Positions 1 to 6,235 of a stretch of 6,235 bases of DNA are shown one piece after another (position 1 is the stretch's first letter; every line of letters begins with the position of its first letter). Made by a program: the position numbers and the translations under genes. This DNA comes from Deltaproteobacteria bacterium UBA4427 (GTDB lineage: Bacteria > Myxococcota_A > UBA9160 > UBA4427): contig DGPZ01000151.1 in assembly GCA_002390675.1 (NCBI GenBank), positions 6,878 to 13,112 on the forward strand, read 5' to 3'. The notes under the pieces are model-generated. The model was not told where the DNA came from, did not search any database, and saw only the letters and a program-made list of their open reading frames with translations.

Positions 1-10
1 GAAGTCCCAG

Positions 11-29
11 GTTGGGCGAAGTCGCCAAC
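11..29. repeat. Short inverted repeat (hairpin-like)
   Basis: GTTGGGCG and CGCCAAC can pair as a 7-bp stem with one bulged G and the four-base loop AAGT. No T-run follows (the next bases are TAATACGAT), so it lacks the signature of an intrinsic terminator. It could be an operator-like dyad or chance. The pairing is seen directly; any function is unsupported. Confidence 0.3.
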
Positions 30-121
30 TAATACGATATGAGGATTGCGAATCCGGCCGGTCGAGTTTTTACACCGAGCGGTCTTGACTGAAGATCCTG
101 CCGGGTTTTGGCGTTTGGGGG

Positions 122-181
122 CGTTCGGTCGCGAAACAGGTGTCGATCCAAGGGGGAAGGCTCTCGCGGGAGAACCGAACG
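122..181. repeat. 8-bp inverted repeat with 44-bp spacer
   Basis: CGTTCGGT at 122-129 is the exact reverse complement of ACCGAACG at 174-181. The two arms lie about 250-310 bp before the adaptor start. A separated pair of this kind could be two half-sites for a regulator, but an 8-bp match in a GC-rich leader can also arise by chance. No T-run follows the second arm, so it is not a terminator. Confidence 0.3.
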
Positions 182-203
182 GATAGGTGCCACGCCCGAG
201 GCC

Positions 204-248
204 TGATGACCAAGCGTCATTGTGCTGCCAGCCTTCTTCCGTCTTAAA
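204..248 (+). promoter_or_regulatory. Weak promoter-like element with overlapping small dyad (candidate only)
   Basis: ATGAC (206-210) and GTCAT (216-220) form a 5-bp dyad around a 5-base centre. It runs directly into TTGTGC (220-225), which shares the TTG of a sigma-70 -35 box. Seventeen bases later comes CTTAAA (243-248), which shares three positions with TATAAT. A repressor site abutting the -35 box would be typical of RND operons, but both boxes are poor and the dyad is short. This is a candidate inferred from position, not a confident promoter. Confidence 0.15.
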
Positions 249-340
249 CGCTCCAAACGACCTCTTCGCATCCGCCTTGCCTAGCGCTTTGCGGTGCCGC
301 CTCCGGCCGAGGGCTGCCTCTTCATCGCCAGTTTTTCTCA

Positions 341-358
341 CTTCGTCTTCGTCGTCGG
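341..358 (+). repeat. TTC/GTC low-complexity run
   Basis: The leader contains CTTCGTCTTCGTCGTCGG, an imperfect trinucleotide run about 75 bases before the adaptor start. It is too short and too irregular to call a true microsatellite, and no role is evident. Confidence 0.3.
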
Positions 359-423
359 TTGCGGGCCGTCGCGCTGCGGGCGAACGTCTCACCTTCGAAA
401 AGCGGATCTGGACTGGCTTGAGT

Positions 424-427
424 GGAG
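424..427 (+). promoter_or_regulatory. Ribosome binding site deciding the adaptor start
   Basis: GGAG lies 6 bases before the ATG at 434, a normal Shine-Dalgarno distance. It is only 3 bases before the ATG at 431, and it lies inside the reading frame if translation began at the in-frame GTG at 422. The spacing therefore favours 434, with 431 a close alternative. Confidence 0.6.
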
Positions 428-433
428 AGAATG

Positions 434-1672
434 ATGCGGACGCAGCTTGCGGATGAAAAAGTGCTTGAGGGATCGAGCGGCCTAGACGTGGGACCCACCT
501 TCCTCCATTTGCTAGTCGCGCTAGGAGTGCTTTGCCTGACGCTGGGATGCGAGCGTCCCAAGGCGCCTGCACCCACTCTGCTCGAGATCCCCGTCGCGCA
601 GGTCCTGGTAAGGGACCAGCCGATTCTCCGGGAGTTGGTGGGGGAGACCCGAGGCTCCTCGGACATTCTCATTCGAGCCCGTGTCGAGGGCGTGCTGACC
701 GGAATGCATTTTAGGGAAGGGAGCCACGTAAAGAAGGGAGGACTCCTTTACGAGATCGATCCGACGCCCTTTGAAGCGCAGGTCGTCGGCGCCCAGGGCA
801 AGGTCGCGGAGACCGTCACGCGTCTCGCAAAAGCCGAATCCGACCTTGACCGAATCGCTCCGCTGGCGGAGATCAACGCCGTGAGTCAAGCCGACCTGGA
901 TGGTGCCGTCGCGCGCTACCAGGCCGCTAAGGGAGCGCTTCAGACCGCACAGGCCTCAGTGGAGCAGGCTCGGATTCAGCTCGGCTACACCAAGCTCCAT
1001 GCGCCGATCTCGGGAAGGATCGGGATCTCGAAGGCGCGGGTCGGCGAATTCGTCGGGCGGACACCCAACCCGGTTGTGTTGAACGTCGTCTCGGACACCA
1101 ATCCGATCAAGGTGCGTTTTTCGATCGATGAGCGGACCTACCTCTTGCTCGCCAAGCGACTCGCCCAAGCGGGTAAGGGTTCAGGGGAACAAAAGCGCCT
1201 GGCCGCCGGTCTGGAGTTGATCCTGGCCGATGGATCCGTCCATCCGGAGAAGGGGCACGTGGTCGCGATGGACGCCGTAGTCGATTCTGGCATGGGCACT
1301 CTCACGCTCGAAGCCGAGTTCCCGAACCCGGAACAGCGTGTGCTCGCTGGGCAGTTTGCCCGCATCCGTGTAGTCGCGGAGGTCCTCGAGGGTGCGATGC
1401 TCATTCCGAGTCGTTCCATCAGTGATATGCAGGGCAAAAAGCGCGTCTATGTTGTCGATGACAAGGGCAAAGTTTCGATCCGTTCCGTCGAACTCGGCCC
1501 GGAAGTCGGAACCCTTCGCGTCATCACCCAAGGTCTGAAACCCAAGGAACGCATTGCGGTGGACGCAATACGATTGCGACCGGGCATGACGATCGATCCC
1601 AAGCCTGTCGCGGCCAACCCGACGGACGTGAAGGAACCGGGAGCGAAGCCCGCTCCGGCGGCGGGGGCCTGA
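434..1672 (+). CDS. RND efflux periplasmic adaptor (membrane fusion protein, AcrA/MexA family)
   Basis: Adaptor subunit that links an inner-membrane RND pump to an outer-membrane channel in the periplasm. At 412 residues it is close to AcrA (about 400). A hydrophobic segment (about residues 23-38) ends in LTLGC, with Cys39 as the likely lipid-anchored residue; this fits a permissive lipobox, although T at -3 is less usual. Then follow the first lipoyl half (about 82-115, VEGVLTGMHFREG and LLYEIDPTPFEA), a coiled-coil hairpin (about 118-182), the second lipoyl half (about 183-208, with QLGYTKLHAPISGRIG), a beta-barrel (from PIKVRFSIDERTYL, about 224) and a membrane-proximal domain (about 317-392), ending in a Pro/Ala-rich tail. 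The hairpin length suits an OprM/TolC-type partner, and such a gene lies two genes downstream. In-frame starts at 431 (ATG) and 422 (GTG) would add 1 or 4 residues. The n-region before the hydrophobic stretch is long and carries several acidic residues, which is odd for a signal peptide. Confidence 0.95.
   Translation: MRTQLADEKVLEGSSGLDVGPTFLHLLVALGVLCLTLGCERPKAPAPTLLEIPVAQVLVRDQPILRELVGETRGSSDILIRARVEGVLTGMHFREGSHVKKGGLLYEIDPTPFEAQVVGAQGKVAETVTRLAKAESDLDRIAPLAEINAVSQADLDGAVARYQAAKGALQTAQASVEQARIQLGYTKLHAPISGRIGISKARVGEFVGRTPNPVVLNVVSDTNPIKVRFSIDERTYLLLAKRLAQAGKGSGEQKRLAAGLELILADGSVHPEKGHVVAMDAVVDSGMGTLTLEAEFPNPEQRVLAGQFARIRVVAEVLEGAMLIPSRSISDMQGKKRVYVVDDKGKVSIRSVELGPEVGTLRVITQGLKPKERIAVDAIRLRPGMTIDPKPVAANPTDVKEPGAKPAPAAGA
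1663..1667 (+). promoter_or_regulatory. Weak G-rich ribosome binding site of the pump gene
   Basis: A GGGGG run inside the last codons of the adaptor gene sits 8 bases before the GTG start at 1676. It is not a good AGGAGG match. With a GTG start only 3 bases after the adaptor stop, initiation probably depends on ribosomes terminating on the adaptor gene (translational coupling), which would tie pump output to adaptor output. Confidence 0.4.
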
Positions 1673-1675
1673 TCC

Positions 1676-4600
1676 GTGTCTGAATTTTTTGTCCGACGAC
1701 CGATCGTCGCCATGGTGATCGCGATTCTCATGGTGCTGGTAGGGCTGATCGCACTGCGGGGCTTGCCGATCGCGCAATACCCTGAGATCACGCCCCCGAT
1801 GATCAACGTGACGGCGAACTACCCGGGAGCCAACTCGACGAGCGTCGAGCAGTCGGTCGCCACCCCCATCGAACAGAAGGTGAACGGCGTCGAGGGCATG
1901 ATCTACATGCGATCGACGAACTCGAGCGACGGGAAGATGTCGCTTGAGGTGTCCTTCGAGGTGGGAACAGACCTCGACATGGCGAACGTCCTCACCCAGA
2001 ACAGAGTCTCCGAGGCCGAAGCATCTCTGCCGGACGAGGTGAAGCGTCAGGGAGTCGTAGTCAAGAAGAAGCTCTCCTTTCCGTTGGTTTTGATCGGGTT
2101 GACCTCTCCTAACAAAAGCTTCGACGCGCAGTTCCTGGCGAACTACGCCACGATCAACATCATCGACGAGATCTCGCGTATCGAAGGCGTCGGTCAGGCG
2201 GAAGTGCTCGGGGGAAGCAGCACCGAGTACGCTATGCGGGTCTGGATCAGACCCGACGAGCTTGCGAAGCTTGGCGTTACGATCACCGACATCACCTCCG
2301 CGATTCAGAGCCAAAACGTTCTCGTGCCGGCGGGGCAGATGGGCGGACCGCCCGCGCCCGCCGGAACCGAATTCACCTATACGGTCCAGACGAAAGGGCG
2401 GTTCTCTTCACCCGAGGAATTCGGTGCTGTCGTCATTCGGTCAAACGAGGACGGGTCTCAGCTCTTGCTTCGCGACGTGGCGAAGATCGAACTCGGGACC
2501 CAGAACTACCTCATGCGAACGCGGACTAACGGAACGCCTTCTGCGGTGATCCAGATCTTCCAGCTGCCCGACGCGAATGGACTCGAAGTCGCCGACAAAG
2601 TCTTCAAGGTGATCGAGCGCCTATCCGCGGATTTCCCCGAAGATCTCGATTATCAGATCTCGTTGGATACGACCAAGCCCATCACGGCGGGAATCCGCGA
2701 GATCATCATCACGCTCTTTGAGGCGCTGGCGCTCGTCATCCTGGTGGTATTCGTCTTCTTGCAGAGCTTCCGCGCGACTCTGATCCCTGCGCTGACGGTG
2801 CCAGTTTCTCTGATCGGCGCGTTCGCCGTCTTCCCCTTGCTCGGCTTTTCGATCAATACCCTTTCCCTACTGGGTCTGGTTCTCGCGATCGGACTCGTCG
2901 TCGATGACGCGATTGTCGTGGTCGAAGCCGTGTCGACGAAGATCGCCAAGGGACTCGCCCCTAAGGATGCGACCGTCGAGGCGATGCGAGAAGTTTCCGG
3001 ACCCGTCGTCGCTACCTCCCTGTCGCTGATCGCCGTTTTTGTGCCCGTAGCCACGATGGCCGGTATTACGGGCCGCCTCTATCAACAGTTCGCTATCACG
3101 ATCGCGATCTCAGTCGCACTCTCGTCGCTCAACGCGCTGACGCTGAGCCCGGCTCTTGCTGCGATGTTGCTGAAGCCGACGGGCGAAGAGAGGGGGGCGC
3201 TCAGTCCTTTCTTCGATTGGTTCAATCGTATCTTTCAGAAGGCCACCGACCGGTTCATGACCGTGAGTGACTTCTTTACGGCGAAGCTCTGGCGCTCAGG
3301 AGCACTACTCGGGGCACTGGTCTTGGGGCTCTTGGTACTCTTTCAGACCGTTCCGTCTGGCTTCATTCCCGAGGAAGATCAGGGCTACGTTCTCGCTGCC
3401 TTCATGCTCCCCGAAGCCGCTTCGCTTCAGCGCTCTCAGGTGGTGATGAAGGAAGTAGAATCGATCGTGCGTGAGATAGACGCCGTTGAGAATGTGACCT
3501 CCGTGGCGGGCTTTACCAAGGTCACGGGCACGGTCCAGTCCAACACCGGGTTCGTGTTCATTCAGCTCAAGGATTGGGATGACCGGCCTGGAGTCGAAAA
3601 TCAGGCGAAGAACATCGTTAGGCGGCTCAACCACCAGTTCGCGACGCGGCTCAGCCAGGGCAGGGCGTTCGCGTTCGGTCCCCCCGCCATCCCCGGGTTG
3701 GGGACCGGATCCGGATTCTCGATCCTGCTTCAGGATCGAGTAGGTCGAGACCCCGCTTATCTAGAAGAGCGCACTCACGCCTTCGTTGAGGCTGCTTCGA
3801 AGCGCCCGGAGCTTGCGGGGACGCGAAGCGTATTCCGCGCGAGCACCCCGCAGATCTTTCTCGACGTGGATCACGTAAAGACCCTTAAGCAGGGAGTCCC
3901 GCTTGAGGAACTGAACGCTTCGATCAGCGCCTTCCTCGGCGGAGGGTATGTGAATGATTTCAACCGGTTCGGCCGCCTCTACAAGGTTTATGTGCAGGCA
4001 GAGCCGGAATATCGGGCGAGTGCAGAAGCCCTGCGTTTCTTCTACGCCCGAAACGACCAGGACGAGATGGTGCCGATCTCGACACTGGTGACAGCGGGTA
4101 ACACCTACGGTCCCGAGTACACGAATCGCTTCAATCTTTTCCGCGCGGCAGAGGTGACGGGGCAGCCCGCACGTGGATACAGCTCTTCCCAAGCGCTGGC
4201 GGCCCTAGAGGAAGTTGCGGCGGAGACCCTTCCCTCCGGCATGTCATTTGCCTGGAATGCGATGAGCTATCAGGAGAAAGGCGCGGAGGGCTCGGGAAGT
4301 TCGGTCTTCATTATGGCGCTGGTCTTCGTTTTCCTGATCCTTGCCGCGCAGTACGAGAGCTGGTCTCTGCCGATCTCGGTGCTCGCGGGTGTTCCAATCG
4401 CCATCTTCGGCGCGATGGGTGGACTCGCGATCGCTCGGCTATTCAGCGAGAGCTACGTGAATAACGTCTTCGCTCAGATCGGACTCGTGATGCTGATTGG
4501 GATGTCTGCGAAGAATGCAATCCTGATCGTGGAGTTCGCGCGCATTGAGATGGACAAAGGGAAGGGAGTGGTCGAGGCGGCTCGACTTGCTGCACAGCAG

Positions 4601-4849
4601 CGCTTTAGGCCTATCTTGATGACCGCCTTCAGCTTCATTTTGGGTGTTATTCCGCTTCTCATTGCGACCGGTGCCGGCGCCGAGGCGAGGAAAGTGATGG
4701 GGATGACCGTATTCAGCGGAATGCTGGTGGCGACCATCGTCGGCGTCTTGGTGGTCCCGGCGCTCTTTGTCTTCGTCGAACGCTATATCGCGAAGAGCGA
4801 GGCTCATCCGGCAACGGATGCGACACCCACCGAGGAAATTTCGTCATGA
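1676..4849 (+). CDS. RND multidrug-type efflux pump, HAE1 family (AcrB/MexB-like permease)
   Basis: Inner-membrane proton/substrate antiporter that works as a trimer and exports hydrophobic or amphiphilic compounds. Its 1057 residues compare with 1049 for E. coli AcrB. The GTG start gives MSEFFVRRPIVAMVIAIL, the usual N-terminus of the family, followed by TM1. The order is TM1 (about 9-28), first porter/docking loop (about 30-335), TM2-TM6 (about 340-500), TM7 (about 540-558), second porter/docking loop (about 560-870), and TM8-TM12 (about 875-1035). The proton relay is complete: D410 and D411 in the TM4 motif GLVVDDAIVVVEA, K946 in IGMSAKNAILIVEFA, and R976 and T983 in RFRPILMT. Other family landmarks are PAIPGLGTGSGF (about 670-681), GGGYVNDF (755-762) and ALVFVFLILAAQYESW (881-896). 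By hand alignment to AcrB several deep-pocket phenylalanines differ (F136 to P, F178 to L, F610 to T, F617 to K), so specificity is not predictable. No heavy-metal (CusA-type) or SecD/F features were seen. It lies 3 nt after the adaptor gene and overlaps the channel gene by 4 nt. The frame is intact. Confidence 0.97.
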   Translation: MSEFFVRRPIVAMVIAILMVLVGLIALRGLPIAQYPEITPPMINVTANYPGANSTSVEQSVATPIEQKVNGVEGMIYMRSTNSSDGKMSLEVSFEVGTDLDMANVLTQNRVSEAEASLPDEVKRQGVVVKKKLSFPLVLIGLTSPNKSFDAQFLANYATINIIDEISRIEGVGQAEVLGGSSTEYAMRVWIRPDELAKLGVTITDITSAIQSQNVLVPAGQMGGPPAPAGTEFTYTVQTKGRFSSPEEFGAVVIRSNEDGSQLLLRDVAKIELGTQNYLMRTRTNGTPSAVIQIFQLPDANGLEVADKVFKVIERLSADFPEDLDYQISLDTTKPITAGIREIIITLFEALALVILVVFVFLQSFRATLIPALTVPVSLIGAFAVFPLLGFSINTLSLLGLVLAIGLVVDDAIVVVEAVSTKIAKGLAPKDATVEAMREVSGPVVATSLSLIAVFVPVATMAGITGRLYQQFAITIAISVALSSLNALTLSPALAAMLLKPTGEERGALSPFFDWFNRIFQKATDRFMTVSDFFTAKLWRSGALLGALVLGLLVLFQTVPSGFIPEEDQGYVLAAFMLPEAASLQRSQVVMKEVESIVREIDAVENVTSVAGFTKVTGTVQSNTGFVFIQLKDWDDRPGVENQAKNIVRRLNHQFATRLSQGRAFAFGPPAIPGLGTGSGFSILLQDRVGRDPAYLEERTHAFVEAASKRPELAGTRSVFRASTPQIFLDVDHVKTLKQGVPLEELNASISAFLGGGYVNDFNRFGRLYKVYVQAEPEYRASAEALRFFYARNDQDEMVPISTLVTAGNTYGPEYTNRFNLFRAAEVTGQPARGYSSSQALAALEEVAAETLPSGMSFAWNAMSYQEKGAEGSGSSVFIMALVFVFLILAAQYESWSLPISVLAGVPIAIFGAMGGLAIARLFSESYVNNVFAQIGLVMLIGMSAKNAILIVEFARIEMDKGKGVVEAARLAAQQRFRPILMTAFSFILGVIPLLIATGAGAEARKVMGMTVFSGMLVATIVGVLVVPALFVFVERYIAKSEAHPATDATPTEEISS
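4833..4836 (+). promoter_or_regulatory. Ribosome binding site of the channel gene
   Basis: AGGA, within CGAGGAAA, lies 9 bases before the ATG at 4846 and inside the end of the pump gene. Together with the ATGA stop/start overlap it supports this start and coupled translation of the pump and channel. Confidence 0.65.
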
Positions 4850-6235
4850 AGAAGGGCTGTGCCATCACGTTGGGTCTGGTTGCCCTCTTGGTTTCCGGAT
4901 GTGCGCTCACACCAGATTACGAGCGTCCCGAACTAAACTTGCCCGCCGGTTGGGAGCGGACCACCGCCGAGCAGGATGCGATCGCGAATAGGCCGTGGTG
5001 GGACATCTATGACGACGAGGTCCTGCGGGCCCTAATCGACCGAGCTCTCGATCAGAACCGAGATCTCGCGATCGCACTCGCGCGGCTTCAGGAGTCTCGG
5101 TATCTCCTGAACTTCACTCGGGCGGATCAATTCCCCTTTCTAGACGTTTTCGGATCTGCGGGGCGCGGACGCGATAGCAAGAACATCAATCCGCTCGCTG
5201 GCACCGATAATAATTTCGGCATCGGCGCGGACCTCAGTTTCGAAATTGACTTGTGGCGACGTTATTCGCGCGCCACTGAAGCCGCGAGAGCGGAGCTTCT
5301 GGCATCCGAGTTTGGGGTACGAAACGTAACAATCAGTTTGATCGCGGAGGTCGCGAATCTCTATTTCAGGCTTCAAGACGTGAGTGCCCGGCTTGAGATC
5401 TCACGCCGAACCGTCGAGGGACGAGCCGAACGCCTCGGAATTATTCAGGCGCGATTCGATCGAGGGATTGAACCGGAAATCGACGTTAATCAGGCGCAGG
5501 TGCAGTTGGCTGTGGCGGAGGCTTCGGTGACTCGATTCCAGCGCCTCACCGCCCAGACCGAGCATGCGCTGCGGGTCGTGCTGGGTGAATTCCCGGGTCG
5601 CGTTCCTGTCGGGCCACGCATTGGTTTCAGCGGAGTGCCCCTTTCCGTGCCCGCGGGCCTACCGTCTGAATTGCTGAAGCGCCGGCCCGACGTTCAAGAG
5701 GCAGAACAGCTCCTCGTTGCGGAGACTGCAGAAATCGGAGTCGCGCAAGCGCTGCGCTTTCCGTCCCTCTCCCTGACGTCGGGGATCAGTGTTGTCGCGA
5801 CGGATCTGACCGATCTGAATTCCATGGATGCCGGGCAGTGGAGCTTGGCGGCAGGCATCTTTCAGCCCATCTTCAATTCGGGACGACTGAAAGCGCAGAA
5901 GAAGGCTCAGGTCGCTCGGGCCGAGCAGGCCGAGGAGGTTTATATCCTCACCCTGCTCGAAGCGTTCCGAGAAGTGGAAGACGCGATTGTCGCGACGGAG
6001 ACCTTTCGAAGGGAGTTCGCTGCAAGAACTCGCCAAGTCAGGGCGGCAGCGAATACTCTGCGCCTGTCCCAGGCTCGATACGATGCGGGCGTGGTCGACT
6101 ACCTGGAGGTGCTCGACAGTGAGCGCACCTTCTTCGACGCGGAGCTGCGCCACTCACAAGCGCACCGATCTGTTCTCACCTCGTTCGTTGCCTTGTACAA
6201 GGCCCTCGGTGGAGGTTGGGACGAGCGGGTCCTTG
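4846..6235 (+). CDS. RND efflux outer-membrane channel lipoprotein (OprM/NodT family), 3'-truncated by the window
   Basis: Outer-membrane factor that forms a trimeric channel-tunnel and lets substrates from the pump leave the cell. The reading frame stays open to the edge: 463 codons are visible, near full length for the family (about 460-500), so only a short C-terminal piece should be missing. The N-terminus MKKGCAITLGLVALLVSGC is a clear lipoprotein signal with lipobox VSGC and acylated Cys19; the next residue is Ala, consistent with sorting to the outer membrane. Family marks follow in order: TPDYERP (22-28), PWWDIYDDEVL (50-60), FEIDLWRR (132-139), the first-repeat helix with QARFDRGIEPEIDVNQAQ (201-218), LPSELLKRRPDVQEAE (272-287), IGVAQALRFPSLSL (297-310), QPIFNSGR (340-347), the second-repeat helix SQARYDAGVVDYLEVLDSER (408-427), and YKALGGGW close to the edge. 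The ATG overlaps the pump stop codon as ATGA. It is the natural partner of the two upstream proteins. Confidence 0.96.
   Translation, partial: MKKGCAITLGLVALLVSGCALTPDYERPELNLPAGWERTTAEQDAIANRPWWDIYDDEVLRALIDRALDQNRDLAIALARLQESRYLLNFTRADQFPFLDVFGSAGRGRDSKNINPLAGTDNNFGIGADLSFEIDLWRRYSRATEAARAELLASEFGVRNVTISLIAEVANLYFRLQDVSARLEISRRTVEGRAERLGIIQARFDRGIEPEIDVNQAQVQLAVAEASVTRFQRLTAQTEHALRVVLGEFPGRVPVGPRIGFSGVPLSVPAGLPSELLKRRPDVQEAEQLLVAETAEIGVAQALRFPSLSLTSGISVVATDLTDLNSMDAGQWSLAAGIFQPIFNSGRLKAQKKAQVARAEQAEEVYILTLLEAFREVEDAIVATETFRREFAARTRQVRAAANTLRLSQARYDAGVVDYLEVLDSERTFFDAELRHSQAHRSVLTSFVALYKALGGGWDERVL

Larger units (their letters stand above)
1..433. other. Gene-free leader upstream of the efflux operon
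   Basis: No convincing coding region is visible here. Each + strand frame entering from the left edge closes within about 100 bases, and the longest open frames (about 80 codons on each strand) have arginine- and proline-rich translations without recognisable motifs. If an upstream gene ends here on the + strand, only a few codons are in view. The stretch holds a short hairpin-like repeat (11-29), an 8-bp inverted repeat (122-129 with 174-181), a small dyad near 206-220, and a TTC/GTC-rich low-complexity run (341-358). It probably contains the operon promoter and a 5' untranslated leader, but no promoter match is strong enough to place the start of transcription. No regulator gene is present. 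Confidence 0.6.

Noticed and set aside
1..28. On the - strand, a TTG followed by codons reading ATSPNLGL, reminiscent of the N-terminus of DUF2793 phage-type proteins
   Set aside because: Only nine codons are visible, the start would be TTG, no ribosome binding site precedes it, and the resemblance is from memory. It cannot be supported without the sequence beyond the edge.
30..37. TAATACGA, identical to the first bases of the T7 phage promoter
   Set aside because: Only 8 bases match and the rest of the T7 consensus is absent, so it is a chance match.
46..74. TTGCGA and TTTACA separated by 17 bp, sigma-70-like
   Set aside because: The -10 box matches only three of six positions and it lies about 360 bp before the first gene. 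It is too weak to annotate as a promoter.
187..456. An 89-codon + strand open frame overlapping the adaptor start
   Set aside because: Its translation is low-complexity (Ser, Arg, Pro, Ala) without a motif, it overlaps the adaptor gene and its ribosome binding site in another frame, and no good ribosome binding site precedes its ATG.
1181..2314. A 377-codon open frame on the - strand across the adaptor/pump junction
   Set aside because: It lies wholly antisense to two clearly recognised genes. Its translation is rich in Arg, Asp and His with no domain motif, as expected of the complement of GC-rich coding sequence.
1676..4849. Possibility that the pump is a heavy-metal (CusA/CzcA) RND protein
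   Set aside because: The TM4 motif has the paired aspartates of HAE1 pumps, and landmarks such as PAIPGLGTGSGF, YVNDF and SAKNAILIVEFA match AcrB-type drug pumps. No methionine-rich metal path was evident.

Overview
The window holds one recognisable system: a tripartite RND multidrug-type efflux operon, all on the + strand. In order it encodes a periplasmic membrane fusion protein (434-1672), an inner-membrane HAE1/AcrB-type RND pump (1676-4849) and an outer-membrane OprM/NodT-type channel lipoprotein (4846 to the window edge, lacking only its C-terminus). An outer-membrane factor and two predicted lipoproteins imply a Gram-negative (diderm) bacterium. Base composition is GC-rich (roughly 60% by eye), and none of the proteins looked close enough to a well-known model species to name a genus. 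An environmental proteobacterium or related phylum is a fair guess, no more.

Layout: positions 1-433 carry no convincing gene. They hold several short inverted repeats, weak promoter-like matches and the ribosome binding site of the first gene. The three genes then follow with almost no gaps: 3 nt between adaptor and pump, and a 4-nt ATGA overlap between pump and channel. This indicates one transcript with translational coupling. No regulator gene (TetR, MarR, LysR or two-component) is visible, so any local regulator lies outside the window.

Working model from family knowledge: the pump trimer in the inner membrane binds substrates from the periplasm or outer leaflet and is driven by proton influx. 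The adaptor, probably lipid-anchored, bridges it to the channel, and substrates leave through the channel duct across the outer membrane. The proton-relay residues of the pump are all present (D410, D411, K946, R976, T983). The phenylalanine cluster lining the AcrB deep binding pocket is only partly kept, so substrate range cannot be assumed to match AcrB. I found no evidence of a new kind of system; the main points worth checking are the pump's binding pocket, the unusual adaptor N-terminus and the long gene-free leader.
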